Shown: positions 1 to 8,574 of the stretch, one piece after another
How positions within the stretch are numbered: position 1 is the first letter of the stretch
Layout of the letters: each line of letters begins with the position of its first letter
NCBI GenBank assembly: GCA_002683405.1
Contig: NYTH01000026.1
Span: 1 to 34,713 of the forward strand
Length of the DNA: 34,713 nucleotides
Origin: Salinisphaeraceae bacterium
GTDB lineage: Bacteria > Pseudomonadota > Gammaproteobacteria > Nevskiales > Salinisphaeraceae
Reading direction: 5' to 3'
Program-made: the position numbers and the translations under genes
The notes under the pieces: generated by a model
Told to the model about the DNA's origin: nothing
Databases searched by the model: none
Seen by the model: only the letters and a program-made list of their open reading frames with translations

Positions 1-743
1 ACGGGCGACAGCGCCTGGTCGCGCTGTGCGGCGCCAAGTTGCGACAGCAGCCCGCCGCGGATGAGCAGCATCGGTATTTCAGGAAGAAAATGATCCAGCC
101 GCGTCGGCGCGAGTCCTTTCGCCGCCGTGAGCTGGCTGTCGAACATGCGGTCGGTTCGCGCCAGGTTTTCGGGCACCGCTTCGCTGCTCCACAGCACGCC
201 GGTCAGGCTGGCCACGCCCTCGCGCTTGCCTTTGTCTCGCAGCGCTAGGATCCATTCGAGCTGGTGACCCTGAGCGGCGTAACCGCCGATGCTGCGGGGC
301 TCCCCGACCGCGGGCCAGGCGAATCGACTATCGAGCACTTCCACCTCGCAGCCTTCAGGCAGCGTCGGTAGCGGTACTGCACCGACTGAGGCCAGGTAAC
401 TCTGACACGCGCCCCCTGCACAGCTTTCAAAGCGACCCGAATCGGCATTCTGACGCACCAGCCGGAACGGCGTCAGGCTGTATATGAAGGCCGTGTCCGC
501 GGGGTCGTCCGCGCCGGCCTGCGTTGACGTGAGTGACTGCTCGACGCGCCGGGCGCCGTCGATGGTCCAGGAGGTCTGGCGGCCGCGAAAGCCCTGGCCG
601 GCCGGCGCGGAGCCGGACAGCTCGATCTGGTCGGAACGGGTACTGGCCAGCTCGTCGCTGGCGGCGTGAATGACAGCCGGCAGGCTCAGGCCACACAGAC
701 CGATCAGCAGGCCCGCCAGTCCCGGCCAGGTGGCCCGGGTCAT
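1..743 (-). CDS. Putative secreted protein of unknown function (C-terminus cut by window edge)
   Basis: The frame is open from an ATG at 743 to the left edge, so at least 247 residues are visible and the C-terminus is missing. The first 27 or so residues look like a Sec signal peptide: a basic start (MTR), a hydrophobic Leu/Gly-rich core and an AxA-like end near IHAA. The mature part is polar and has three Cys at about residues 113-140, consistent with a periplasmic or outer-membrane protein. I do not recognise the family. It starts 10 bases after the phoR stop on the same strand, so it is probably cotranscribed with phoBR. This is odd, because pst genes or phoU often occupy this place. A link to phosphate response is inferred only from position. 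Confidence 0.7.
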   Translation of the reverse strand, partial: MTRATWPGLAGLLIGLCGLSLPAVIHAASDELASTRSDQIELSGSAPAGQGFRGRQTSWTIDGARRVEQSLTSTQAGADDPADTAFIYSLTPFRLVRQNADSGRFESCAGGACQSYLASVGAVPLPTLPEGCEVEVLDSRFAWPAVGEPRSIGGYAAQGHQLEWILALRDKGKREGVASLTGVLWSSEAVPENLARTDRMFDSQLTAAKGLAPTRLDHFLPEIPMLLIRGGLLSQLGAAQRDQALSP

Positions 744-753
744 AGATCGCGGG

Positions 754-2082
754 TCAGGCGGCCTGGCGGCTGCGCAGCCGGGCGCGCGGGAAGCGGCAGG
801 TGAAGGTCGAGCCGTGATTCGGCTCACTTGCGATGTCCAGTTCTGCGTCATGATGCTCGAGACAGTGCTTGACAATGGCAAGCCCCAGCCCCGTGCCACC
901 GGTCGCCGTGCTTCGCGCCGCGTCAACGCGGTAGAAGCGCTCGGTCAGTCGTTCGATGTGCTGGGCGGGAATGCCGATGCCGGTATCCGTGACCGAGAAT
1001 AGCAGGCCTTGGCTATCAGACCACCAGCGAACCTCAATTTCGCCGTCGACCGGCGTGTACTGAATGGCGTTGAGCACCAGATTGCTGAATACGCTTTCCA
1101 GCTCGTTGGGCCGCCCGAACAGAAACAGACCTTCGCCGATATCCGCGCTGAACCGGTGATTCTTGGCGTTGTTGCGCCGCACGTCGGCCATGAGTCGCTG
1201 CAGCATGGACGGCACGTCCACTTCCTCCTGCCGCTGATGCATGCCGTCGGACTCGACCCGCGCCAGCTTGAGCAGGTCCTCGATGATGCGGCTCATCCGC
1301 CAGGCCTGGCTGCTCATTTCCCTGACCGGACCGGTCCAGCGCGCCAGCGCGTCGCCTTCGCCGGTCTCCTCGTTCATCATTTCCAGATAACCGCGCAGCA
1401 CGGTCAGCGGCGTGCGCAGCTCATGCGAGGCATTGGCCACGAAATCCCGCCGCATGGCGTCTATCTGCTTCTGATGACTGACGTCGCGCGCGATCAGCAG
1501 CCGCTGATTGTTGCCGTAGGGGATCAGCCGCAGCATGAGTACACCCTCTTCCCGGGTCGGCGCGGGAATCTCCACCTGGCGCTGTTCCGACGGGTCCGCC
1601 ATGTAGCTGATGAATCCGGGGTTGCGCAGCAGGTTGACGATGCGCTGACCCACATCCTTGGGCGACTGCAGATCGAGCAGACTGGTGGCGGCCTCGTTGA
1701 ACCAGACAATCCGTCCCTGGGCGTCGATGACCACGGCGCCGTCCGGCAGGGCGGCGGTCGACGCCTGAAATTCGGCCAGCATGTTTCGCAGATGCTTCTT
1801 GCGCTTGCGGCTGCGCTGGGTGATCTGGTGGAACTCGAGGTAGATTTCCTCCCACACGCCGGACCCATCCGGCGCGTGCCGCCGCTCGTCACTGACCAGC
1901 CAGGCGTGCAGCTTGAAGGTCTGCACCATGTGGAAAGCAAGATACAGCGCCATGCCGACAAGCAGGCCCGCCATCGCGTAGCCGGTCGACCATCCCGCGC
2001 CGGCCCACAGCAGCAGCCAGACTGCCAGCATGAACAGCTCACGCCGCCAGGCGCTGGTGAGCGGTCTGCGCGGCATGCTCAT
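754..2082 (-). CDS. phoR: Phosphate regulon sensor histidine kinase PhoR
   Basis: This 442-residue membrane histidine kinase is the expected partner of PhoB, phosphorylating it under phosphate limitation. Two hydrophobic stretches at about residues 15-31 and 34-50 anchor it with almost no periplasmic loop, as is typical of PhoR. A PAS-like region covers about 100-200. The HisKA motif FVANASHELRTP places the phospho-acceptor at His220. The ATPase domain shows the N box (Asn338), DTGIG at 366-370 and GGTGLG at 395-400, so the kinase appears intact. It lies 6 bases downstream of the phoB stop, making an operon. PhoR normally senses through the Pst transporter and PhoU; neither is encoded in this window. 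Confidence 0.95.
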   Translation of the reverse strand: MSMPRRPLTSAWRRELFMLAVWLLLWAGAGWSTGYAMAGLLVGMALYLAFHMVQTFKLHAWLVSDERRHAPDGSGVWEEIYLEFHQITQRSRKRKKHLRNMLAEFQASTAALPDGAVVIDAQGRIVWFNEAATSLLDLQSPKDVGQRIVNLLRNPGFISYMADPSEQRQVEIPAPTREEGVLMLRLIPYGNNQRLLIARDVSHQKQIDAMRRDFVANASHELRTPLTVLRGYLEMMNEETGEGDALARWTGPVREMSSQAWRMSRIIEDLLKLARVESDGMHQRQEEVDVPSMLQRLMADVRRNNAKNHRFSADIGEGLFLFGRPNELESVFSNLVLNAIQYTPVDGEIEVRWWSDSQGLLFSVTDTGIGIPAQHIERLTERFYRVDAARSTATGGTGLGLAIVKHCLEHHDAELDIASEPNHGSTFTCRFPRARLRSRQAA

Positions 2083-2088
2083 GGAAGA

Positions 2089-2799
2089 TCAGCCAGGCTT
2101 GTTGGAAAAACGGTAACCGCTGCCGCGCACGGTCTGGATGAAGGCATCGAAGCCATGCGGCGCGAGTGCCTTGCGCAGTCGCCGGATATGGACGTCCACG
2201 GTGCGTTCTTCCACGTACACGTTTTGCCCCCAGACGCGATCGAGCATCTGCTCGCGCGAGTACACGCGCTCCGGATTGCTCATGAAGAATCGCAGCAGCC
2301 GGAACTCCGTGGGGCCGAGTTTCACCGGCTTTTCACCGGCGGACACCCGCTGGCTGGCGGCATCCAGCGTGAGCCCTTCCATCTCGATGGTTTCGGATTC
2401 ACCGCCCGGCTGATAGCGCCGCAGCACCGCCCGCACGCGCGCGACCAGCTCGGCCGAGGAAAACGGCTTGGTGATGTAGTCATCCGCCCCCAGGTTGAGG
2501 CCCCGCACGCGATCTTCCTCTTCGACGCGGGCGGTGACCATGATCACGGGAATGCCCGTGGTGAGCTCGTCGCGCCGAAGCTCGCGGGCATACTCGGCCC
2601 CCGAGGCACCGGGCAGCATCCAGTCGAGCAGAATGAGATCGGGCCGGTCGTCGGCAATGGCCAACCGCGCCTGCTGCGCATCCTCGGCCTCGCTGACGCG
2701 AAAATCCGCCCGCTCCAGCGAAAACCGGAGCATGTCGCGAATGGCGAGCTCGTCCTCGACCACCAGAATATGCTTTTGTTGCATGTTATTACGGCGCAT
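2089..2799 (-). CDS. phoB: Phosphate regulon response regulator PhoB
   Basis: This is an OmpR/PhoB-type DNA-binding response regulator of 236 residues. The receiver domain has the acidic pair in VVEDE (residues 13-17), the phospho-acceptor Asp59 in LLDWMLPG and the conserved Lys111 in ITKPF. The winged-helix domain (about 135-232) includes the PhoB-like stretch [13 protein letters not shown] and ends in TVRGSGYRF. It should bind Pho boxes and activate phosphate-starvation genes. Two ATGs compete (2799 and 2784); neither has a good Shine-Dalgarno sequence, and the second gives a start closer to E. coli PhoB. A Pho-box-like sequence upstream suggests autoregulation. Confidence 0.95.
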   Translation of the reverse strand: MRRNNMQQKHILVVEDELAIRDMLRFSLERADFRVSEAEDAQQARLAIADDRPDLILLDWMLPGASGAEYARELRRDELTTGIPVIMVTARVEEEDRVRGLNLGADDYITKPFSSAELVARVRAVLRRYQPGGESETIEMEGLTLDAASQRVSAGEKPVKLGPTEFRLLRFFMSNPERVYSREQMLDRVWGQNVYVEERTVDVHIRRLRKALAPHGFDAFIQTVRGSGYRFSNKPG

Positions 2800-2835
2800 T
2801 TTGGTCGTTCATGCCGCGTACGCTAGAAGCAAAAC

Positions 2836-2853
2836 ATTACAACAAAGTGACAG
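2836..2853 (-). promoter_or_regulatory. Putative Pho box upstream of phoB
   Basis: On the minus strand the sequence reads CTGTCAC-TTTG-TTGTAAT. The first half matches the Pho-box half-site CTGTCAT at 6 of 7 positions, the second at 5 of 7, with the standard 4-base spacer. It lies 37 bases before the first phoB ATG. In E. coli-type Pho promoters the second half-site replaces the -35 element; a weak -10 candidate (TAGCGT) follows about 10 bases downstream. It fits phoB autoregulation. Confidence 0.6.
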
Positions 2854-2876
2854 GCGCGGCAGAGTGGTTGTTTCAA

Positions 2877-2898
2877 GGCCGGCCGCGTCGTGCCGGCC
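2877..2898 (-). terminator. Weak terminator candidate after pepN
   Basis: A GC-only 7-bp stem (GGCCGGC / GCCGGCC) with an 8-base loop sits between the pepN stop and the phoB promoter. On the minus strand it is followed by TTGAAAC, which is not a real U-tract. It may help end pepN transcripts, but the signal is weak. Confidence 0.3.
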
Positions 2899-2910
2899 AT
2901 TGCTGCTGCG

Positions 2911-5526
2911 CTAGGCGGCCGGTTTCGACGCCTCCTCGAGACTCTTCGTCACAATTTCGTAAACATCCCCCGACAATCCGTCGGAGGCGGCAATGTAACG
3001 AAGCTGATCGCGCATCATCTGGCCGCGCTCGCCGAACCGCCGCCAGCGACTGAAGACACCGGCCATGCGGGCAGCCACCTGCGGATTGAGCCCGTCCAGT
3101 CGCCGGACCTGCTCGGCCACGAAGGCGTAGCCGCTACCGTCGGTGGCGTGGAAGCGAGTCAGATTCCCGCGCGCAAAGCCGCCCAGCAGCGCGCGGACGC
3201 GATTCGGATTTTTCAGGCTGAAGCGGTCGTGATCCATGAGTTTCTTCACGTGCGTCAACGTGCCGGGCAGTCGGCTGGTGGCCTGCAGCGAAAACCATTT
3301 GTCCAGCACCTGCGCATCGTCGTACCAGCGTGATTCGAACTCGGCCAGGGCGTTGTCGCGCTCCTCGCAATCGATATCCCGCAGGGCCGTCAGCGCGGCC
3401 ATGCAGTCGGTCATGTTGTCCGCCTGTTCGAAACGGGCGTAACAGGTTTCACGGATGCCGGGGGCATCGGTGGTGGCCAGGTAATCCAGGCACAGCGCGC
3501 TGATCCGCCGCCGCGCCACCGCACGGGGCTCGAACCGGTAGGGCTCGGCCTGGCCCTGATCATCCAGCAGCGCCTGCCAATCCTGCGCGAGCTCGCGGGC
3601 CAGAGCCGACTTGAGGTGGTTGTGAGCGGCCAGCACCGCGTCGACGTCCACGCTGTCGAACTCGTCGGCCAGAGCCGACTCGCTCGGCAGCGTGAGCATG
3701 GGTGCCAGCACCGCCAGATCATCGGGTGGCGCGCGCAGCAGGCCGCGGACCGCCTGCACGGCCGGGGCAAAATGATCGGCCGGCGGACTGGCCGCTTCTA
3801 CGTGCGATGTCAGCAGCTTGAAAAACAGCCGCTGCCCGGCGTCCCAGGCGGCGAAACCGTCGGTTTCCACGGTCATCAGTCGCGCCAGGTCGGCCGCCTC
3901 CAGCCCGTCATCCAGCTTGACCGGCGCGGAGAAGCCGCGCAGCGCGGAAATCAACGGTCGCTGTGCGGCCACTTCAAGCTCCAGCGTTTGAGTCGCCTCG
4001 GCGAGTTCAATCAGTTCGGCCGGCCGGCTCATCTCGCCACTCTCGGCATCGAACACCGCCAGCTCGACGGGCACATGCAGCGGCTGCTTGTCCGTCTGGC
4101 CGGGCGTCGCCGGCGTCGCCTGACCCAATGTCAGACGCAGTTGGCCGGCGCTACGGTCATGGTCGGCGCGCACCGTGACCGTCGGCGTGCCGGCCTGGCT
4201 GTACCAGCGCCGGAACTGATCCAGATCGCGCCCGGAGGCCGTTTCCAGCGCGACGACAAAATCCTCAATGGTGACGGCCTGACCGTCATGCGTTTTCAGA
4301 TAGGCCTGCACACCGCGGGTGAAAGCATCGTGGCCCAGAAGCCGATGCATCATGCGGATGATTTCGGCGCCCTTTTCGTAGATCGTGATGGTGTAGAAGT
4401 TGTTCATCTCGATGTACGACTCGGGCCGCACCGGGTGCGCCGTGGGACCGGCATCTTCGGGAAACTGGATTTCCCGCAGCATGCGCGCCTGGCCGATACG
4501 CTGGACCGCGGGCGAGTCGTGGTCCGCCGCGAACTGCTGCTCGCGAAAGACCGTGAGGCTCTCCTTGAGCGACAGCTGGAACCAGTCGCGGCAGGTCACA
4601 CGATTGCCCGTGTAGTTGTGAAAGTATTCGTGAGCGACGACATCCCGCACGGCCGCAAAGTCGCGATCGGTCGCGGTCTCCGGGCTGGCCAGAACACAGG
4701 CGGTGTTGAAAATGTTCAGCCCCTTGTTCTCCATGGCGCCCATGTTGAAGCTGCCCACGGCCACGACCATGTAGATGTCCAGATCGTATTCCAGCCCGTA
4801 AACGCGCTCATCCCAGGCCATCGCCTGCTTGAGTGAGTCGATGGCATGCGCCACCCGATCCTCGCTGCCGTGATCGGTATAAAAGCGCAGCGCGACCGAA
4901 CGACCCGAGCCGGTCTGATATTCGTCCCGGACTTCAGCCAGGTCTCCGGCCACGGCGGCGAACAGATAGCAGGGTTTGGGAAACGGGTCCTCCCAGGTGG
5001 CAAAATGGCGGCCGTCCCCCAGGTCGCCCGCATCGACACAGTTGCCGTTGGCCAGCAACAGGGGATAGCGATCGCGTTCGGCCTGCAGCGTGCAGCGGAA
5101 GCTGGCCAGCACGTCAGGACGATCGGGGAAAAAGGTGATGCGGGAAAAGCCCGTGGCTTCGCACTGGGTGCAGAGGATGTCGCCCGAGCGGTACAGGCCC
5201 TCGAGCGCCGTGTTGCTATCCGGCTCGATGAGGTTCTCGATCTCGAGCGTGAACTGTTCGGGCGGGGCATGGAGCGTCAGGCCCTGGCTATCCACGGTGT
5301 AGCCGGATGCCGCCACGCGTTCGCCGTCGATACGGAGCGTTTCCAGGGACATCGCGCGACCATCCAGCCGCCAGTCGCCGCCCGGACCATCGGCATTGAG
5401 TCGCACCGACATGCGGCTGGAGACGCGGGTGTTGTTACGGCCGATATCCAGCGTCAGGTCGATGCTGTCGACGCGGTACGCCGGCGGCTGGTAATCCTTG
5501 CGGTATTTGGGTTCGGGCTTGCTCAT
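2911..5526 (-). CDS. pepN: Aminopeptidase N (M1 zinc metallopeptidase)
   Basis: This is a cytoplasmic zinc aminopeptidase that removes N-terminal residues from peptides. At 871 residues from the chosen start it matches E. coli PepN (about 870). The substrate-binding GAMEN motif is at 263-267. The zinc site is HEYFH (His299, Glu300, His303) with the third ligand Glu322, exactly the HExxH-x18-E spacing of the M1 family. The C-terminal helical region is full length. The ATG at 5526 is preferred over an upstream in-frame TTG at 5637, which would overlap the preceding gene. The Shine-Dalgarno is weak (GTGGTG), and the terminator of the upstream gene ends only 10 bases before this start, so pepN probably has its own promoter or carries that hairpin in its leader. 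Confidence 0.95.
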   Translation of the reverse strand: MSKPEPKYRKDYQPPAYRVDSIDLTLDIGRNNTRVSSRMSVRLNADGPGGDWRLDGRAMSLETLRIDGERVAASGYTVDSQGLTLHAPPEQFTLEIENLIEPDSNTALEGLYRSGDILCTQCEATGFSRITFFPDRPDVLASFRCTLQAERDRYPLLLANGNCVDAGDLGDGRHFATWEDPFPKPCYLFAAVAGDLAEVRDEYQTGSGRSVALRFYTDHGSEDRVAHAIDSLKQAMAWDERVYGLEYDLDIYMVVAVGSFNMGAMENKGLNIFNTACVLASPETATDRDFAAVRDVVAHEYFHNYTGNRVTCRDWFQLSLKESLTVFREQQFAADHDSPAVQRIGQARMLREIQFPEDAGPTAHPVRPESYIEMNNFYTITIYEKGAEIIRMMHRLLGHDAFTRGVQAYLKTHDGQAVTIEDFVVALETASGRDLDQFRRWYSQAGTPTVTVRADHDRSAGQLRLTLGQATPATPGQTDKQPLHVPVELAVFDAESGEMSRPAELIELAEATQTLELEVAAQRPLISALRGFSAPVKLDDGLEAADLARLMTVETDGFAAWDAGQRLFFKLLTSHVEAASPPADHFAPAVQAVRGLLRAPPDDLAVLAPMLTLPSESALADEFDSVDVDAVLAAHNHLKSALARELAQDWQALLDDQGQAEPYRFEPRAVARRRISALCLDYLATTDAPGIRETCYARFEQADNMTDCMAALTALRDIDCEERDNALAEFESRWYDDAQVLDKWFSLQATSRLPGTLTHVKKLMDHDRFSLKNPNRVRALLGGFARGNLTRFHATDGSGYAFVAEQVRRLDGLNPQVAARMAGVFSRWRRFGERGQMMRDQLRYIAASDGLSGDVYEIVTKSLEEASKPAA

Positions 5527-5536
5527 GTGGCACCAC

Positions 5537-5562
5537 AAAAAACGCCGGCGGGGCCGCCGGCG
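5537..5562 (-). terminator. Rho-independent terminator of the KAS III gene
   Basis: A perfect 8-bp stem CGCCGGCG / CGCCGGCG (5543-5550 and 5555-5562) with a 4-base loop is followed on the minus strand by six T (5537-5542). It lies 28 bases after the KAS III stop and only 10 bases before the pepN ATG. Confidence 0.8.
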
Positions 5563-5590
5563 GAAAACTGGAGTCTCCGGGAAGCGCGCG

Positions 5591-6712
5591 TCACAGACGC
5601 CGCACGACGACGCTACCCGCCGAATAGCCGGCACCAAAGCCGCACAGCACGCCGACGTCGCCGGCCTGCAGATCGCCCGAGTTCAGATGAAACACGATGA
5701 CCGGACTCGCGGAACTGGTATTGCCGTACTCGTGAATGGCCGACGGCAGTTCGGCGTCCCGGGCGTCGCGCCCGTAGACCTTCTTCGCGATCAGCTTGTT
5801 CATGTTGATATTGGCCTGATGCAGCCACAGCCGCTTGATATCGGGCACGTTGATGCCCAGGTCTTCAATGTGGCCCACCACCAATTGGGACACCAGCGGC
5901 GTGACTTCCTTGAAGACCTTTCGGCCCTGCTGCTTGAACAGCTGATCGAACTCGTCGCGCACCGGATCTTCCGCCGGGTTCAGATAGCCGAAATTGTTTC
6001 GGATGTTGTTGGAGAACTGGGTTACCGTGCGCGTGCCCAGCACCTCGAACAGCCCGCCATCGGGAGCGCGGTCGTCCGCCTCGATCAGCATGGCGGTACA
6101 GGCATCACCGAAGATGAAGTGGCAATCGCGGTTCATGTAGTTCAGGTGGCCGGTACAGATTTCCGGATTCACCATGAGAACCGACCTGGCCGTACCGCTG
6201 CGAATCGCATCGTAGGCGGTCTGAATGCCGAAGGCCGCGGAGGCACAGGCCACGTTCATGTCGAACGCAAAGCCGCGCAGGCCCAGATGGTGCTGCAGTT
6301 CGATCGATACCGCCGGATAAGCGCGCTGCGGATTTGAGCAGGCGACCAGCAGCATGTCGACATCTTCGGGCGAGCGGCCCGCCGCGTCCAGCGCCTGGCG
6401 GCCGGCATCCATGGCAATCTCGGCCATCAGCGACGGCTCGTCATCGCTGCGCTGGCGAATGCGTGGCCGCATGCGGGTCGGGTCCAGCAGACCCTCCTTG
6501 TCGACGACATAGCGGCTCTCGATGCCGCTGGCCTTGTAGATGAAATCGCAGGACGAATACACCAGCGGCTCGCGCTCACCGGCCTCGATAGCCGCCTTGT
6601 GCCTGTCGTTCTGAATATCAACGTATTGATTGAACGCATCCACCAGTTCCTGGTTACTGATGGCATAAGGCGGCGTGTGGAGCCCCGTACTTGAAATTAC
6701 CGCTTTCGCCAC
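5591..6712 (-). CDS. Beta-ketoacyl-ACP synthase III (FabH-like condensing enzyme)
   Basis: This thiolase-fold condensing enzyme has 373 residues, somewhat longer than housekeeping FabH (about 317). The Cys-His-Asn triad is visible: Cys156 in NVACASAAFG, His298 in WLHQANINMN and Asn331 in EYGNTSSAS. It should condense an acyl-CoA (or acyl-ACP) primer with malonyl-ACP. The extra residues lie mainly near 35-70. The length and sequence style recall the Pseudomonas FabH-like enzymes that take acyl-CoA from beta-oxidation into fatty acid synthesis, but that is from memory. The start is a GTG preceded by AAAGGA. It is the last gene of the minus-strand set 5591-8883 and is followed by a strong terminator. 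Confidence 0.88.
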   Translation of the reverse strand: MAKAVISSTGLHTPPYAISNQELVDAFNQYVDIQNDRHKAAIEAGEREPLVYSSCDFIYKASGIESRYVVDKEGLLDPTRMRPRIRQRSDDEPSLMAEIAMDAGRQALDAAGRSPEDVDMLLVACSNPQRAYPAVSIELQHHLGLRGFAFDMNVACASAAFGIQTAYDAIRSGTARSVLMVNPEICTGHLNYMNRDCHFIFGDACTAMLIEADDRAPDGGLFEVLGTRTVTQFSNNIRNNFGYLNPAEDPVRDEFDQLFKQQGRKVFKEVTPLVSQLVVGHIEDLGINVPDIKRLWLHQANINMNKLIAKKVYGRDARDAELPSAIHEYGNTSSASPVIVFHLNSGDLQAGDVGVLCGFGAGYSAGSVVVRRL

Positions 6713-6772
6713 TGTGAATCCTTTGTCATGGCAACAACTGAATGCCGGCCGGTATTCTCGCGCCTGCGACGT

Positions 6773-8251
6773 TCAGGAACAACCGGCTGCCCTGCCCGCC
6801 CGCGCAGGTCCCGACTCGCGCGTCGGCAACAGGCCACCGCGACCCAGCGCGGCCGTCATGAACTGACAGGCGCTGCGCTCGCGACGCACGCTCAGGTGCG
6901 AGCCCTGATACCAGTGCATTTCCGGCTGGCCCCAGTGCTGCCAGAGCCGATGCGCCTGTTCCGGCGGCACGATCTGATCGCCGGTGGCGGCGAAGATGAA
7001 GCGGCGGTCATGCGCCACCCGACAATTCATGCCCAGAGGAGAGACGACCTGTAGCAGCCGCCGCGCATCCGCCAGGCTGATACCGGCCGTCTCGATATAC
7101 CGCCGATGCAGCAGCGGCAGATGCTGCCAGACGGCGTCCGCCATGTCGGTTAGCGGAATACCGGCAATCACGCAGTCCAGATCATCCTCGAACGCCGACA
7201 GCAGCGCGGCGTTGTAGCCGCCGAGGCTGTAGCCCAGCAGACCCATCGCCTGCGGCGCGTGCTGCTGGCGCAACCAGGCCAGTGTGCGGCGCAAATCCCA
7301 CAGCGCCTGCGTTTCGGCGTGCAGCATGTCCACGAGGTTGCCGTCCAGAAAACCGCTGCCGCTGCGGCTAAATGCCTTGCGCGGTCCGTGTAGCGGCAAC
7401 ACGGGCATGAGCAGGTTCAGCCCCAACCGGCGGTGCAGGTAATCAATGTTGAACAGACTGAAGTCGAGCAGCGGCCGGCCCATGCGATAGCCATGAACGC
7501 AGATCAGCCAGGGCCTGGGGCCGTCGGCATGACGGAACATCCACGCGTGCATCCGCTGGTTTGCTTCACGATCCAGCCATCGCTGCCCGCCCGGAAGCTC
7601 GCCCCGCGCCTGGAACCGGCTTTCGAACTGAACGTGCTCGAAGTGCTGCCCGCCCCCTTCGCCGGGCGCAACCTCCACATCCTCAGGGCAGCCGGGCGTT
7701 TCATGAAAACCGGCGGGGTTGTCGAGATAACCGTATTGCTCCAGCGTCGCCGTAGCCTGCTCGATCTCCTCGTGATCACGATCGATACGCGCGCCGTTGG
7801 GCAGGTTGGCCGTGGCAATGAAATAGGCCAGCAGCGCCTCGTCGGTGGCCGCCTTGGCCGCCATGCCGGGGCTCAGGTCGATGTCCGGCAGCCGCGGGTC
7901 GCGTGGTTCTTCCACCAGGGCCATGTGCCCGGCTACGAGCAGGCTGGCCAGGCCCAGCGCGATGAATGCGACGCTCGCCAAAAACCCGAGGCTGAAAACG
8001 CAGAGTACGGCCACCGGCACGCCAAGCACGGCGCCAAGCGCCATGAAGTGGGTGATCTGCCGGTCGCCGGGCCACAGCACCAGTGCCACGCCCGAGGCCA
8101 GCAGCAACAGGCCCGGGATACTGGCCAGCAGGCCGGTCAGCAGCCCCGTCTGCCAGCCGGCCACCACCCAGCATAGACCGGCCAGAACGGGGATTGACGC
8201 CAGCCAGTACCAGCGCGGCTGAAGTGGCGCCACGGCCCGCATGCGACTCAT
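6773..8251 (-). CDS. Membrane-anchored alpha/beta hydrolase
   Basis: This 492-residue protein has four hydrophobic segments at roughly 17-36, 39-60, 66-86 and 88-108, followed by a soluble alpha/beta-hydrolase domain. The nucleophile elbow GYSLGG puts Ser342 in the active site. Asp425 (TGDQIVPP) and His452 (GSHLSV) complete a plausible triad, and VHGYRMGRP at about 252-260 is the likely oxyanion-hole loop. An esterase, lipase or thioesterase role is possible, but the substrate cannot be read from sequence. It sits 60 bases upstream of the KAS III gene and 16 bases downstream of a small membrane protein on the same strand, so an operon in lipid chemistry is plausible. The short C-terminal tail is Gly/Arg-rich and probably disordered. 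Confidence 0.8.
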   Translation of the reverse strand: MSRMRAVAPLQPRWYWLASIPVLAGLCWVVAGWQTGLLTGLLASIPGLLLLASGVALVLWPGDRQITHFMALGAVLGVPVAVLCVFSLGFLASVAFIALGLASLLVAGHMALVEEPRDPRLPDIDLSPGMAAKAATDEALLAYFIATANLPNGARIDRDHEEIEQATATLEQYGYLDNPAGFHETPGCPEDVEVAPGEGGGQHFEHVQFESRFQARGELPGGQRWLDREANQRMHAWMFRHADGPRPWLICVHGYRMGRPLLDFSLFNIDYLHRRLGLNLLMPVLPLHGPRKAFSRSGSGFLDGNLVDMLHAETQALWDLRRTLAWLRQQHAPQAMGLLGYSLGGYNAALLSAFEDDLDCVIAGIPLTDMADAVWQHLPLLHRRYIETAGISLADARRLLQVVSPLGMNCRVAHDRRFIFAATGDQIVPPEQAHRLWQHWGQPEMHWYQGSHLSVRRERSACQFMTAALGRGGLLPTRESGPARAGRAAGCS

Positions 8252-8267
8252 CCAGTGCTCCTCGAAA

Positions 8268-8564
8268 TCAGTTTGCGAAGCTGCGGAAATAGGCCACTAC
8301 CAGGGCCATGCTCATCAGCAGCATCCCCTCCAGCGGCCACAGGAACAGCCAGTGCCGTCGGCGGCCTGCCCAGACGCAGCCCCCGGCAATCAGCGCCATC
8401 ACCGCAAACAGTCCCGTCGACACCACCACCGGCGCCAGATGGCTGCCCAGTTCGGCTGCCTCTTCGCGGTACACCCAGAGCATTAGCGCCACCACCGACA
8501 GCACCACGGCCATCATCGTGTTGAACAGGAACAGCGCCCAGTTGAATATCCGCAGATAAGCCAT
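8268..8564 (-). CDS. Small integral membrane protein, unknown function
   Basis: This 98-residue protein starts at ATG 8564. Three hydrophobic segments are visible, at about 5-28, 43-63 and 72-92, separated by short charged loops (YREEAAELG; RRRHW). No catalytic motif is seen and I do not recognise the family. It lies between an Arg-rich orphan (10 bases upstream) and the membrane-anchored hydrolase (16 bases downstream), so all three are likely cotranscribed. It may be an accessory membrane subunit of the hydrolase, but that is inference from spacing only. Confidence 0.68.
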   Translation of the reverse strand: MAYLRIFNWALFLFNTMMAVVLSVVALMLWVYREEAAELGSHLAPVVVSTGLFAVMALIAGGCVWAGRRRHWLFLWPLEGMLLMSMALVVAYFRSFAN

Positions 8565-8574
8565 GCCCGCCCCG

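Noticed and set aside
1009-2826. Long plus-strand open frame opposite phoR and phoB
   Set aside because: It is antisense to two well supported genes, has His/Arg-rich low-complexity translation and no family motif; such frames are common in GC-rich DNA.
2911-5637. Longer PepN with 37 extra N-terminal residues from TTG 5637
   Set aside because: It overlaps the upstream coding sequence and passes through the terminator; the ATG at 5526 gives the normal family length.
5591-8251. Olefin (OleA/OleB) biosynthesis from KAS III plus hydrolase
   Set aside because: The hydrolase has four membrane helices and is not OleB-like, and no OleC or OleD is present.
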